DNA of 64,000 nt from Timema cristinae (taxonomy: Eukaryota > Arthropoda > Insecta > Phasmatodea > Timematidae): positions 48,373,639 to 48,437,638 of the forward strand of contig JBCFYV010009882.1 in the NCBI GenBank assembly GCA_039000515.1. The letters run 5' to 3'. The notes beneath the pieces are model-generated. The model saw only the letters and a list, made by a program, of their open reading frames with translations, did no database searches and was not told the DNA's origin. The translations under genes and the position numbers were made by a program. Below are positions 1-11,257 of this stretch, piece by piece; positions within the stretch are counted from its first letter, which is position 1; every line of letters starts with the position of its first letter.

Positions 1-478
1 TTCTTTAAGCAACATCTTAAAGGTTTTTCAGGTGATCAATTATGTTACAATTATTTTAAACTTATATTTACTAGTTCTTATTTTAATAAAGTTTTTTTAA
101 GTAAAAACCACTAATTAAAATCAATTTAAACAAACTGTAAGTTATTTATATAAGAGAAATGTAAAATTTCACAATTTATTTATAATTTAGGGATTCATTT
201 AACTGAAGCACATATATTTATTTTAGTTTGCCACAGCTCACATTATTAAAAAATGAGATAATATTATTAATCTTTAAAATAGATTAACTTCATTTTCAAA
301 CTAATATCCAAAAAAACTTTTTCAATTTCCAAATGAAATAAATGATACATACAAAACAAATAAATTTTTTCATATAGTATATATTTCTGTATGTTTTGTG
401 TGTTATTTATGTATGTGTTTCTCCGTAAAAAAAAAGTAATACTTCTGAGAGTTTAAAAACAATGTTTAAGTGTGAAAG
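1..478. other. AT-rich flank, no gene seen
   Basis: AT-rich sequence with short A and T runs. No open frame, tRNA-like segment or repeat boundary is recognisable. It ends at the 5-bp direct repeat GAAAG (474-478) that flanks the gypsy element. Confidence 0.5.
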
Positions 479-705
479 TGTAATGTTGCTGAATTAGTTT
501 AACTTTATAGATCCTTTTAGCATTGTCTGCTATACTTTTTATTTTACATGACATCAATGAATCGTTACATTTAAACACAACTTCCTAGTTCATTGCTCAC
601 AAACATAACAATGATGACCAACATATATTTTACCATGTCATAGATTACAGATACCACAGCACTGCCCAAAGTATTAAAGTTAAGGTACATTCACTGAACA
701 TTCCA
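479..705 (-). repeat. 3' LTR of the gypsy element
   Basis: Direct repeat of 12870-13096. It begins TGTAATG and ends ATTCCA on the plus strand, so the element strand begins TGGAAT and ends CATTACA. Flanked on its outer side by GAAAG. Confidence 0.9.
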
Positions 706-733
706 ATATCTCCCCCTTCCTGTCTTCCCTTAG
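706..733 (-). promoter_or_regulatory. Polypurine tract of the gypsy element
   Basis: Directly inside the 3' LTR the minus strand is almost all purine, including AAGGGAAGACAGGAAGGGGG. This is where a plus-strand primer tract belongs in an LTR element, and it independently supports the minus-strand orientation. Confidence 0.8.
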
Positions 734-1082
734 AATGGCCAGTATGTGAACCTCCTGGGTGGTCGAATGGGCTGTCATGGTTTTTCTTCTGCTGCCTCCT
801 GTTGTCTTGCTTCTGTCTCCCTGTTCCTATCTTCTGGATTTGATTGCGGTGGACCTCCTAATGTTCATATAGAGTCCCCCTACATGACTTGACTTGACCC
901 ATCACCAATGACGAGGCTGGGTGTGGTCAATACCGAATGATCCTCAGTACCGGTGTCTTGTTCCTCCCGATGAATAGGAGAATCAGGTTGGTATGGCATG
1001 GCTCAACAGCAATCTTTGGGAGATTATGTATTCTGACTGCTACAAGGTAATGCAGAAGTCATTTGGCTCAAATGACGTTTCA

Positions 1083-2050
1083 CTACAGCTCTGAGCCTAA
1101 CTTCACTAAGTATAGTCTTTCACCCAACCTCTTGTGAATTATAGCGTTTTCCCAAATAACTTTGTTTTGTTTAAAAACTTTAACCAAAACATTTTCATTT
1201 ACATTAAAAATTGGTTTCCTCCTTCCAGAATATCTTTGTTGTATTCCTTGTTTATAAGATACATGGGCCCTTATTTCCTCCATACTTTGGTTGTTTTGAC
1301 CATTCGTTTTATTGTTTATGACAGCCAATGGTGTTCACAAAGCTCTACCCTTCATCAAGACCGCTGGTGCAACCCCAATGGTTAGCTGAGGGGTGTTCCT
1401 ATAATACATTAGAAACGCTGTTAAGGCCATGTGAACATCATTTCCAGCAAGAATGGCCCTCTTGATGGCTCATATAAGCTGGCCAACACCATTTACCATT
1501 TGAACATTGGTTTGTGGGAAATGTGGTGCACCTGAGCGATATCTTATGCCATGTAAGTCACAAAAATCAGTATATTCTTTTGAATGAACGAGTTGACTGC
1601 CATTATCTGATACCATAAGTTTTGGTACCCTAATCGAGCAAATAGGACCATCAGGGCTCAAATTGTGGGGGTTGTAGTTACTGGACAACATTTGTCAAAT
1701 TTCTAGCCACTTATAATGAGCGTTGATTATCATCAAATAGGTTTTCCCATTTATGGGCCCCAAAAAATCCAAGTGTATACAGCTCCCAGGCTTTTCTGGC
1801 CATGTCCATGGAATAATCTCACACCTGTCAGGGGAACCTTGTACTTTCTGGCATGGATCACAGCCTAAAGTAAATTATCAATTTCTTTGCCAAGTCCTGG
1901 CCACCAAAAGTAATTTTTGGCCAGAAGTTTAGTTTTAACTATTCCAAAATATGTCTTGTGCATTTCTTCCAAAACCTTATTTCGTAAAGCTAAAGGAATT
2001 ACCATTCTGTGTCCTCGGAAAAGGCATTCTTGATCTATATATAATTCCCT
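1083..2050 (-). pseudogene. Gypsy integrase region, broken
   Basis: Decayed integrase of the gypsy element, in several frames. Reading leftwards: an N-terminal zinc-binding region (an EEMHKTYFG segment, then a CDPC pair near 1850), the first catalytic aspartate in HLDFLGP (near 1750), the second in VSDNGSQ (near 1600), and a C-terminal part with the PLTIGVAPA and LVKVFKQNK segments typical of gypsy integrases. In the zinc motif a tyrosine stands where a second histidine is usual, and the catalytic glutamate segment (normally NGxAE) is missing near 1500, so the enzyme would be inactive even without its stops. It follows RNase H, as in Ty3/gypsy. Confidence 0.85.
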
Positions 2051-2248
2051 AGATACTGACTAAAATGACTTAAGCTCCTTATCTACCAATTTTGGCCACT
2101 CTATATGAATAAACTTTATTACTTTACTCGATATTTTATCTTTTACACTCTCTGAAGCAACCAGTTTCATATTCAAGTATTCAGTGTCTTCTTCATAATT
2201 AATGAAGTTCAATATAAGATCTTGTGGTGGATCATCCTTACTTATACT

Positions 2249-2640
2249 TCAAGACAAATAATCAGCACAATTTTTTATTGAAGGAACATATCTGATCTCA
2301 TTGTTGAAACTTGACAAAATTGCTGTAAAGTTTTGCAATCGATTTTCTGATAAGATCGAAATTCCACGCTTGGGGCCAAAGATTGTAGTGAGTGATTTAT
2401 GGTCTGTCTCCAAAAAAACTTTCTCATATAAAGATACTGTGAAGTACTCCATAAACCAGGGCCAAGGCCTCCTTGTGGATCTGGGGGTAGTTCTCTATTT
2501 GTGTCAAGACTCTAGATGCAAATGTGACAGGGTGTTTAGCCCCTTCCTTGGTATTTTGGCTAAGTACTGCTGAGATGCCCCTAGGACTTGCATCAGTAGA
2601 GAGTATCAGCTCTAGATCCGGATTATAGTGATCCAAAACA
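2249..2640 (-). pseudogene. Gypsy RNase H region, broken
   Basis: Decayed RNase H of the gypsy pol. The frame at 2424-2636 reads ELILSTDASPRGISAVLSQ, the usual first catalytic aspartate context, followed by HPVTFASRVLTQIENYPQI with the conserved glutamate region. A second frame at 2249-2452 continues with the FLETDHKSLTTIF aspartate motif and a C-terminal IKNCADYLS. The two frames overlap with a shift near 2440. It sits between reverse transcriptase and integrase. Confidence 0.87.
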
Positions 2641-3661
2641 GGGGCTTAGGTGAGTGCACTTTTAATTTGTTTAAATGCATTATTACATTCCCAGGTTCAC
2701 ATCCATGGAACCCTCTTTATAAGCAGTTCATACAAAGGATTCAAGATGACAGAAGCACATTTCAAGAATCTCCTCTAATATTCTACCATACCTAGAAATG
2801 ACTTTAATTCACTGACTGATTTTGGTGTTTCAGCCTCTAGTACTGGTTTGACCATATTTTGGTCTAATTTCAATCCATCTTTCCTAACTATGTAGTCTAA
2901 AAATTTATTTCTGGTTGTTGAAACATACACTTGGTTATATTAGCAGTCAATCCACATTCCCTGAGCCTAAACAGTACCATTTTCAACCTTTCATTATGTT
3001 CCTCTATTGTATGGCCCTTTACCACAATGTCATCTTGCCAGACCACTACTACTTCAATGCCTGCTACAGCAGTTTCCATGCTATGCTAAAACTCCTGAGA
3101 GGCTGTTGAAATACCAAAAAGACATCCGTTATAACAAAATGGACCATTATGAGTACTAATAGAACTAGTTCTTTGGAGTCCTACGTTAATCTCATCTGTT
3201 GAAAGGCATTTTTGAGGTCAATTTTGGTAAAAGTAGTAGACCCTTGCAATGAGTAAAATATATCATTTACATGAGGTAGGGGATGCCTGTCTACTTCTAA
3301 ATATGGGTTAAGTGGTACTTTGTAGTCACCACATAATCTAACAGGGCCATCAGGTTTATCCAAAGGCACTATTGGTGTTCCCCATTTACTATACTTAAAT
3401 GGGGATCTAACTCCTGCATCTTGAAGCCTCTTTAAGTTCTAGCTCTACTCTAGGTTTTAAAGCAAATGGAATATTTCTGAGTTTGAATAACTTTGGTTCT
3501 GCCCCTGGCTTCAACTTGAGGGACATTTTCGCCTTATTAAAGGTGCCTAATTTGTCGGTAAACAACTCTGGGTACATCTGAATCATTTTATATTTGAGGT
3601 CAACACTTGGCATCATTAAATGGTTCAATTGACTGAACTTGAAACCAAAAACCTTTATGAA
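2641..3661 (-). pseudogene. Gypsy reverse transcriptase, broken
   Basis: Decayed reverse transcriptase with recognisable blocks: an N-terminal YPELFTDKLGTFNKAKMSLK segment (about 3560), GTPIVPLDKPDGPVRLCGDY (about 3370), FTKIDLKNAFQQMRL with the first catalytic aspartate (about 3210), the active-site box VVWQDDIVVKG (about 3020; gypsy elements usually have a YxDD-type box) and the thumb segment FLGMVEY (about 2800). Several frames and in-frame stops are needed to follow it. The copia element entered immediately upstream of it at 3667, in the C-terminal part of the protease/linker, which resumes at 8846. Confidence 0.88.
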
Positions 3662-3666
3662 GTCTC

Positions 3667-3863
3667 TGTTGGTATAGAAATTTAACGTTTATTCATTATT
3701 TATGCATATGTTGGTAGTTCTGTTTATAGTATGTTCTTGCCTGATATGTATTTAGTTTTTGTTAGTTCATATTAATATTTCGGTTAATAAACTACTTTTC
3801 AATCCGGTAATGTTTGATGTTCATAGAGTAAACGTTATAAAAACCTGTGGTGGCACGTTTTCA
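3667..3863 (+). repeat. 5' LTR of the first copia element
   Basis: Direct repeat of 8649-8844. It contains a GTTATAAAAACC segment near its right end that could be a TATA-type promoter element, present in both LTRs. Confidence 0.9.
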
Positions 3864-3960
3864 GGTTGAATGAACATTTATTATTGTCTGTGTGCATCGA
3901 GAATCAACATTAATATTAACCTCTAGAAGATTTAGTCTAGAAGAAGCCTTGTTAGCCACC

Positions 3961-4589
3961 ATGACAGATGAAGAAAAGTATCGTGTTCCATTATTTGATG
4001 GTTCAAACTTCAATAACTGGAAGTTTAGAATGGAAACACTGCTTGATGAAATCAATTTGCTGGAAGTAGTTCAAAGTGATTACCGAACGAAAGTAATTTT
4101 CAATGAAGCTGATAGTTCTGAAATATCGAATAAGAAGACAAAAGACCTGGCGGAGTGGAAGAAAAAAATATCAAAAATGCAAGTCTCAATTAGTCCAGAA
4201 ACTTTCAGACAACGTTCTTGAATGTGCCAAGGATAAAGAATCTGCATTTGAGATATGGCTTTCCCTTATTAATACCTATGCAAGAAAAAGGTATAGCTAA
4301 CCAGTTACTTTTACGTAAAAGTCTTTTATTGATGAAGTTCGAACCATCAAGTGAAACTCTGGAGGTACATTTTAATAGATTTGATAAATTGATTCGTGAA
4401 TTACCGTCAACGGGTGCTACATTAGAGGAATTAGATATTGTCTGCCATATTTTAATTACCATGCCGAACAAATACAATGTAGTTGTTACTGCTCTTGAGA
4501 CTCTGGCCGAAAAATTGACATTGAGCTTTGTAAAGAATAGGTTATTCGATGAAGAAAAGAAACGATTTTCGGAGGGTATAACAGCATAA
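3961..4589 (+). pseudogene. Copia gag, frameshifted
   Basis: Gag of the first copia element. The ATG at 3961 opens MTDEEKYRVPLFDGSNFNNW, the usual copia gag opening (an F-D-G-x-N-F/Y-x-x-W core). The frame shifts near 4160-4220; the middle reads KLSDNVLECAKDKESAFEIW in a second frame, and the C-terminal half continues at about 4218-4589 with LPSTGATLEELDIVCHILI. The longer frame from 3892 begins in the leader and is not taken as the start. No spike or envelope function is involved; this is a nucleocapsid-type protein. Confidence 0.85.
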
Positions 4590-4610
4590 GTCATAACCTC
4601 ACATACCTTT

Positions 4611-5957
4611 ATGACCAAGCAAATCGGAAAGTTACATAGAGCCATAAGAAACAGTCTCAATCTTTTTTATCAACAAACTAGGCCTAATCAAAACACTCAG
4701 CGAAGTCAACTTCAGTGCAAATTTTGTAAACAATTTGGACATATGATCTCAGAATTCTGTAAACTTAAGAAGAAACAGAGTGAAAATGAAAAGAAAGCCC
4801 AAGTCACCGAAGTTGAGGAAGCAGAGTTCAATTTGGCAACCAACACGTCCTTGGAAATGGATTCTGTTTTGTTTACATCCTGGTATCTAGACCCAGGAGC
4901 TTCAGAACACATAATCTGTGCTACTTATTGTCATCTTCTGATTAATATTCATAATCTCCCAAGTCCTGCGAATATCAAGCTCGCAAAATCAGGTGAAAAT
5001 TTAAAAACGACAGAAGTTGGTGATCTCTGTGCGTCTTTTGAGATGGATGGAAAAATCAATGTGATCAAGATGGGAAGTATTCTTATCATGCCTGGTCTAC
5101 AACATAACCTATTATCAATCAGACGACTGGATTCCAATGGATGCAAGGTAATTTTTGAAGAAGGTGTAGCAAAAATTTTCAAGCATGATAAACTTGTAGC
5201 AGTTTCATCAGAGTTTGCCAAAATGTATTTAGTGACATTTTCTGTTCAAAATACCTATGCCAATGTTGCTGAGGTAGATTGTACAACTCTATGGCATAAA
5301 CGACTGGCGCATATTGGCAATACCAGTTTGAAGTCTCTTAGTGAAATGGTTGATGGCATGAATGGTGTGTGTAAACAAAAACTTATAACCCCGAAATCTC
5401 CGTGTGAGCACTGTATCCAAGGTAAGATGATGAAATTGCCTCATGTAAAAACTAGCTCAAGGGCTAAGCGCTCCTTGCAGTTTTTACACAGTGATGTCAT
5501 GGGTCCGATCAGTCCTACATCATATGACGGTAAGAGATATATACTTACCCTAATTGACGATTACAGTCACTTTACCTATGTGTACACGATCAAAGAAAAG
5601 TCAGAGGTATTCGAATGTTTTAAGAAGTATGAAGCTCTAGCAACTGTTCACTTTAATGAAAGAATAAGCCGCTTCAGGTGTGACCGAGGTGGAGAATACT
5701 TATCTTCAGAGATGAGAAAATACTTTGAATTTAAAGGTATACAGTTTGAATATACTATCAGATATACACCCTCTCAAAACGGAGTAAGTGAACACATGAA
5801 TAGAACACTAATGGAGCATGTGTGGTGTATGTTATTGAGCGCAAATGTTTCGAAAGATCTCTGGTCAGAAGCTGTGATGACAGCAGTATATATTGTTAAT
5901 AGAAGCCCAACAGTAACCTTGGATTGTAAAACTCCTGCTGAGGTCTGGTATAGTTAA
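4611..5957 (+). pseudogene. Copia nucleocapsid, protease and integrase
   Basis: The longest open frame in the window (448 residues). In order: a zinc-knuckle segment near residues 36-50 (CKFCKQFGHMISEFC) in which F stands where the last cysteine of CX2CX4HX4C belongs, with a cysteine one place later; a protease active-site segment LDPGASEH near residue 93, where copia proteases normally have D-S/T-G; then integrase with an H-H-C-C zinc module (LWHKRLAH ... CEHC), first aspartate HSDVMGP, second FRCDRGGEY, and glutamate in QNGVSEHMNRT. The integrase core keeps D, D and E; the protease change D-P-G may be inactivating. It stops at 5957, but homology continues in other frames to about 6490. Confidence 0.9.
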
Positions 5958-6492
5958 CGTTCAAACTTGTCAAAATTGCGTGTTTTTGGCTGTATTGACT
6001 ATGTACGCATTCCTAATGAGCTAATTAAAGGGAAACTGAACAATCGTACCCAAAAGTGCATCATGGTCGGCTATTGCCCCAATGGCTATAGGATGTGGAA
6101 CCCTATCACGAGAAAGATTGTTTTGACATATGATATTTTTTGATGAAAATTACACTTGGAGTGGAGAAAATATGACCCCATCCCCAGCAGTGAGAGCACC
6201 ACTTCTTTGTGAAACAGTTACCATTCTATCAGAAGGAAGCCTACCCTCAGACGAAGCCAGTCATGAAGAGTTGGACAAAGAAACTCCTCCACTATCAGAT
6301 AAAGGTGAACTTCGTCGTAGCTCACGTCCACGCATAAAACCAAGCTATTTGCAAGATTATGTAGCATTTGCTACTAATGCAGAAAGCTTTCTTGACAATT
6401 TGCCTCAAGATTTTGATGATGTCAAGGGTAGAGCTGATGAGAGGAGCTATCTCCTGTCGCTGGGTCTTCAGCATCAAGAGAGATCAAGATAG
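5958..6492 (+). pseudogene. Copia integrase C-terminus and linker
   Basis: After the stop at 5957 the copia integrase continues in shifted frames: LRVFGCIDYVRIPNEL and MVGYCPNGYRMWNPITRK (about 5980-6130) are the usual post-core GKGY-type region. A frame at 6130-6492 then covers the acidic, serine-rich linker ending in RRSSRPRIKPSYLQDYV, the common R-R-S-x-R-x-x-K-P-x-x-x-x-D-Y motif just before copia reverse transcriptase. Two stops follow at about 6491. Confidence 0.85.
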
Positions 6493-7119
6493 TAATAAGG
6501 ATTGCTATAACACAAGCTTGGTGGTTAAAGGTTGTAAACAGAAGGAAGGTTTTAATTTTAGTGAGACTTATGTCCCAGTAGCACGTATGACTACTGTGAG
6601 AACAATGATAGCCATCATTAATAAAAAAGATTTACATGCATGTCAGATGGATGTAAAGAATGCATTTTTGCATGGAACCCTATCCGAAGTCTACATGCAA
6701 CAACCCCCTGGTTTTTCAAATAATTTAGCACTTGTTTGCAAGCTCAAGAAATCATTGTATGGCCTCAAGCAGGCATCCAGAGAATGGAACAAGTGCCTTG
6801 ACACTTTTCTTAGATCACTTGGTTTTCAACCAGTGCAGAATGATCCATGTGTGTACTTACATGTTGTTGGTGATACCAAGGTCTACATACTGATTTTTGT
6901 TGATGATTTGATCACCAGCAGCACTTCTATACAACCTCTTGAGAAGATCAAAGCTGCACTTCAAGCTAAATTTGACGTGAAAGTTCTGGGTAACTTACAC
7001 TTTTTCCTCGAAATAAAAAGTGAGAAAAGAAACGATGGTATATATCTTAGTCAACCATCTTATATCAAAAAGCTTTAATGTAAATTTAACACGGAAAACT
7101 GCAAAATAGCTAAAACACC
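6458..7119 (+). pseudogene. Copia reverse transcriptase, N-terminally damaged
   Basis: Copia reverse transcriptase from RWVFSIKRD to SYIKKL, then a stop at 7077 and a few more matching codons up to the insertion at 7120. Visible blocks: SETYVPVARMTTVRTM, CQMDVKNAFLHGTL with the first catalytic aspartate, YMQQPPGF, KSLYGLKQASREW, and the active-site box LIFVDDLI. The segment usually found before WVF (about 40-60 residues of the fingers) is missing or scrambled around 6420-6457, consistent with a small deletion. Confidence 0.9.
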
Positions 7120-7798
7120 TGTATTATTATTATTATTATTATAATTATTATTATTATTAGCACCGCGTCTTACTACCCGTTCGGGTTATACGCACTTACG
7201 CTAATGTGTAATGGTAGGGTGATTGTGAGATGAAATGAAGGACCTACAGTTTAACGTGGAATCCGAACCACGGTGGCGGCCTGGCATTCCCCACATTCAC
7301 AAGATGTCTTGTCAGAGGTGAAGAAAGGGTTTGGAAATCAGATAGATCTGTGCCGGGACCGAGGATTGAACCCCGGCCGCCAGCATAGAAGTCTGACACC
7401 TTACCCCTAGACCACCAGGTCACCTAAAACACCTGTAATGTATGCTTTTGTAAACAATTAGATATTGGTTATTCTCCCTATCTCAACTAATGAATATGCT
7501 TAACACATTTATTAGTTTATCTTTGTTTAAACTCATTGTGTTTTAAATTTGAATCTAGCGGGAGGTTTTCAATCTCCGCTAGAATGTGTGGAAGAGATGT
7601 TTTCTCTGTCGCGCATGCACATCCTTTGGTCATAGTTTTTTATGTTGTTTTTTTGTTTTGTGTACGCGTCCCTGACGCTAATCCAGCCTGGTCTCGCGAA
7701 ATACAACCTTGTGTGGAAATGATTAGTTAATAAAAGAAATGCTTGGATGGCCATGTGTATTTTTCTTTTCGGAGTTCTACTTCTAACTTCACATTACA
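7120..7798. mobile_element. Probable solo LTR inside the copia, itself split by a SINE
   Basis: A 365-bp insertion (7120-7123 plus 7438-7798) between copia reverse transcriptase and RNase H. It begins TGTAATGT and ends ACATTACA, an inverted terminal pair of the TG...CA type, and is flanked by a 4-bp direct repeat CACC (7116-7119 and 7799-7802). Taking it out restores the copia reading frame across the junction. It contains a short hairpin (CTAGCGGGAG ... CTCCGCTAG) and an AATAAA signal near 7730. No coding. A solo LTR is the simplest reading; a small inverted-repeat element is possible. The SINE at 7124-7423 entered four bases inside its left edge. Confidence 0.7.
7124..7423 (-). mobile_element. 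tRNA-derived SINE (family 1), full length
   Basis: Full-length SINE on the minus strand: a (TAA)n-type tail at the left (an ATT run at 7124-7160), a body, and a tRNA-like head at the right with box A-like GGTCTAGGGGTAAGG and a box B-like segment. It is flanked by a 14-bp target duplication CTAAAACACCTGTA (7110-7123 and 7424-7437) that spans the copia/solo-LTR junction, so the SINE arrived last. The head most resembles a tRNA-Glu-type sequence. Confidence 0.92.
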
Positions 7799-8517
7799 CA
7801 CCAATGGAGACAAAACCCCCTATTGAAGATGGAAGATCAACCTCTATAATTGGCATCAAGCCATACAGAGAGCTCATAGGCAGTTTGATGCACTTAATGT
7901 TATGCACCAGACCTGACCTGAGTTTTTCTGTCAATTATTTCAGCAGGTTTCAAAGCTGTGCAACTAACATTCATTGGAAGTCACCGAAGCACATTCTTCG
8001 CTATTTACAAGGAACTTCACACCTAGCTCTGCGCTTTCCTAAAGAAGAAGGGACACCCCTAATCGCATATGCTGATGCAGATTGGGCCAACGATTCAAGT
8101 CGTAAGTCAACATCTGGATTTCTTCTGAAAGTTTTTGGTTCAACTGTATCTTGGACAACTAGAAAGCAGCCCACTATTGCCTTGAGTACCTATGAGGCAT
8201 GATTCATTTCACTTGCCAATGCCTGTATTGATGTCCTGTGGCTACGCAATCTACTACTGGTGCTGGGAATCAACCCCAAAGTGCCCACCATATATGAGGA
8301 CAACCAGCCTGCAATCAAATGTCTTGAGAAGTGGGAACACAAAAAATTTAAACATATGGATGTGAAATATAATTTTGTAAGGGAGTTAGTGCGTGATAAA
8401 GTTTTCAAGATTGAATATATTCAAAGTGGATTTCAAAAAGCCGACACTTTAACCAAAAGCTTAAATGTTAATAAGTTTAAACAACTATACAAGTGGCTGG
8501 GATTGAATGCAACATAG
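7799..8517 (+). pseudogene. Copia RNase H region
   Basis: C-terminal pol of the first copia. It resumes the connection region at the 3' edge of the insertion (7799), continues YRELIGSLMHLMLCTRPDLS, then RNase H with YADADWANDSSRKSTSG (first catalytic aspartate), an in-frame stop near 8200 within the STYEA-FISLA segment, and the closing YEDNQPAIKCLEKWEHKKF and ADTLTKSLNVNKF motifs. It ends at the stop near 8515, about 130 bp before the 3' LTR. Confidence 0.9.
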
Positions 8518-8648
8518 ATTATGTATTCCTCCATGTTCCCAACATTTACCTCCTTTCACCCCCTTGCACGCATTATTAGCATTCAACCATGTTTAACACA
8601 TTTGCCTCCTCTTAGTGTACATTTAAAGCATGTTAAATTGATGCGAAG

Positions 8649-8844
8649 TGTTGGTATAGCAATTTAACATTTATTAATTATTTATGCATATGTTGGTAGT
8701 TCTATTTATAGTATGTTCTTGCCTGATATGATTTAGTTTTTGTTAGTTCATATTAATATTTCGGTTAAAAAAATACTTTTCAATCCGGTTATGTTTGATG
8801 TTCATAGAGTAAACGTTATAAAAACCTGTGGTTGCACGTTTTCA
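8649..8844 (+). repeat. 3' LTR of the first copia element
   Basis: Direct repeat of 3667-3863 with about 8 substitutions and one single-base deletion by eye. The sequence just upstream is only weakly purine-rich (GATGCGAAG). Confidence 0.9.
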
Positions 8845-8933
8845 GTCCCTCCCTAAGATAAGAGGGGCCCCATGGAAATCTATCCATCTACAGTGGACTT
8901 ACCACTTCTATGGTTTTACATGACAGCTATCAG
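8845..8933 (-). pseudogene. Gypsy protease C-terminus, continuation across the copia
   Basis: Short gypsy fragment between the copia and the unidentified insertion. On the minus strand it reads FHGAPLILGRDF, the L-G-R-D motif that closes gypsy proteases, and this frame runs directly into the reverse-transcriptase N-terminus left of the copia (3661). It shows that the two gypsy halves belong to one element. Confidence 0.8.
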
Positions 8934-10956
8934 AAGCTAGCAGTTGGTATCAGTAACGCTAACATTGACTAAAAGTAACTTTTGTCACCATATTTGGAAA
9001 TAATAATTATTTACTAATTACTACTATTATTATTACTAAAAATTTTATCAATCACTTTTAACAATACTTTCCCAAATATTATAGTATAATTTTACTTTCC
9101 ATAATCAGATTTAAGAAACAAAATTCTAGTAATTTCATTTTAGTTTTTCTTTTAACTCTTGTGGTAATAACAGGTTAAAGAGAGCGTGAAATTTTACATT
9201 TAATGGTATTATATTCAGTTATTAATATTTTTATAGCTGCCCTCGCATATCTTTAACATAAATAAATGATTTGTGATAATAAAGAGGAAAAAACATTCAA
9301 AATGTTTGAGAAATAATATAAAGTTTAAATTTGGTAAACAACGAGTATTAATACCTTTGCCGCCTAATTGGCAACAGTCCTTTTTTTCTGCGTCATCAAC
9401 CGGCAGATTTTACCCAATGGCCATATTTGTTTTCAGCATTTAAGGCCACTTTTAACATTCTCTTGCTTTTAATAATTAATTTGAATTAAACAGCAAAAGA
9501 AAACTTCAATATTAAGCAACTAACAAAACGGTTATTTTCATAACCAAAATCTAACAATTTTAAAATACAGTATAACATTGAATTATTGTATAAAATAAAT
9601 TTAATAAAACCACGTGTGTGAATCAACAAGTTGAAGAACAAAATATTTTATAGTTGAGTACTATTGATTTGTATTTAGGCGTGTCTATGCTACACGTTAA
9701 TAATTTTATTACAAATATGAATAGTACAGTGTCTTTTTTGAATATTAATTCGGCTAGTTAGTAATCTGTGTGTTCTTTTGTGAATATTATTTCTGTGTGT
9801 GAGCGTGTTATCTTCGGAAAATAAACTGTTTTTTGGTGATCTTTGAATAATTATTTATCTATTATAACATTAAAGCTTGTGATAAAATAAAACAGCGAGT
9901 GTTTCTCAGTAAATATTCGAAAATTTAAGTCTATCAAGACTATGAAATAAATCTTTTAACCCCAAGATTGTGTCATGTTGCCCTCTAGGCTAAACATAGA
10001 GTTTAAACAAATTTATATTCCAAAAAAATCTGTGAAGTGAAATAAAAATTACTTGTGAGTCTTTCTCCAGTGTTGATTAAATAAATACCAGGCTAAGACT
10101 TCAAGTTATAAGTTATTATATTTTTATTAGAGACTTTGTTACAATTGTTTAAGAGTAGTGAATCTAAAATAGATTTTTGTTAATTCCATATTGTGTCCCG
10201 CACAGCAACGTTGGTAAGTTTGTTTGTTTATTAATTGTCTTTTTCAAAATCATGAATATAACAGTAATTTAGCATAGATTTTAGTACAACTTAAGTATCA
10301 AGTTTCCTTCATGGTTCTTTAATTTCATTTTACTTTGTCCATGATTATGGTATTTTTATTCCGAAATATGTCGGAAGAATATAAACAGCATCATTATAAT
10401 GGCTGATTATCACAAGGAGTAATGGGATCTAACCCAGATAAGGCTTAGATTTTATAAATAACCTTAAAATAAAAATTATTATATTTTTCATAAACGTTGT
10501 AACTGGAACATTTTCATTACTTTATTAAATCTTATTGGGAGATGCTAATTTACTAATTCAATTTTATTACCTAATTTACAAACAACCCTGTTGCCCTGTT
10601 GATTTTTAAACTTTGTTTTTGTCCTTAATTTGTTGTATTAAAGTTTTGTAAATAAATTTTAATATTTTATATGTGTATTTTATCCTTGTCGTCAACCCAT
10701 GTTTTAATTCATCTGATGTTATATCACTTTAATAAAAAATATTATACATATGCCATTTTGCAGCTCATTAAAAGCAAAATAAAATCAATCTTTTGAATAT
10801 TAAAAGTCACTTAATTCATACCAATTTTAAAACTATCTAATTCATTCAATTGGAAAGCTATATATTTTGTTATAGCTATTCCTGAGTTTTCTATCTAAGT
10901 TCTAAGTTTATTACCACTCCTTACATTAAACTACTTTAGAATGTTTTCTTGTACAT

Positions 10957-11257
10957 ATTATTATTATTATTATTATCATCATCACCGCTTCTTACTACAC
11001 ATTCAGGTTGTATGCATTTACGCTAATGAGTAATGATAGGATGATTGTGAGATGAAATGGAGGACCTACAGTTTAACGTGGGATCCAAACCATGCTGGAG
11101 GCTGGGCATTCCCCACATTCACAAGTTGTGATTAATATCGTCTTGTCAGAGGTGAAGGAAGGGTTTGGCAATCAGATAAATTTGTGCCAGGACCGAGGAA
11201 TGAACCCCGGAACACAGCACATAAGTCTGACACTTTAACTCTAGACCGCCAGGTCAC
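10957..11257 (-). mobile_element. tRNA-derived SINE (family 1), long-spacer variant
   Basis: Minus-strand SINE with an ATT-type tail at 10957-10980 and a tRNA-like head ending at 11257. Compared with the copy at 7124 it has about 10 extra bases in the body (GTGATTAATATCG, near 11128), also present in the 14065 copy, marking a subfamily. No clean target duplication was found, probably because its right flank is part of the palindrome. Confidence 0.85.

Larger units (their letters stand above)
3667..8844 (+). mobile_element. Ty1/copia LTR retrotransposon nested in the gypsy element
   Basis: A copia-type element inserted into the gypsy pol region. LTRs of 197 and 196 bp (3667-3863, 8649-8844) start TGTTGGTATAG and end in TTTTCA. 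The flanks GTCTC (3662-3666) and GTCCC (8845-8849) are a 5-bp target duplication with one difference. Gag, protease, integrase, reverse transcriptase and RNase H occur in copia order (integrase before reverse transcriptase). By eye the LTRs differ at about 8 sites plus one indel, fewer than the host gypsy LTRs, as expected for a later insertion. Coding parts are frameshifted and a further insertion lies between reverse transcriptase and RNase H, so the copy is dead. Confidence 0.93.

Noticed and set aside
3892..4221. Start of copia gag at 3892
   Set aside because: That ATG lies in the leader; the codons from 3961 onwards match the normal gag opening.
7124..7423. Possible functional tRNA gene in the SINE heads
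   Set aside because: The acceptor stem does not close and each head is followed by a SINE body and tail; it is tRNA-derived, not a tRNA gene.
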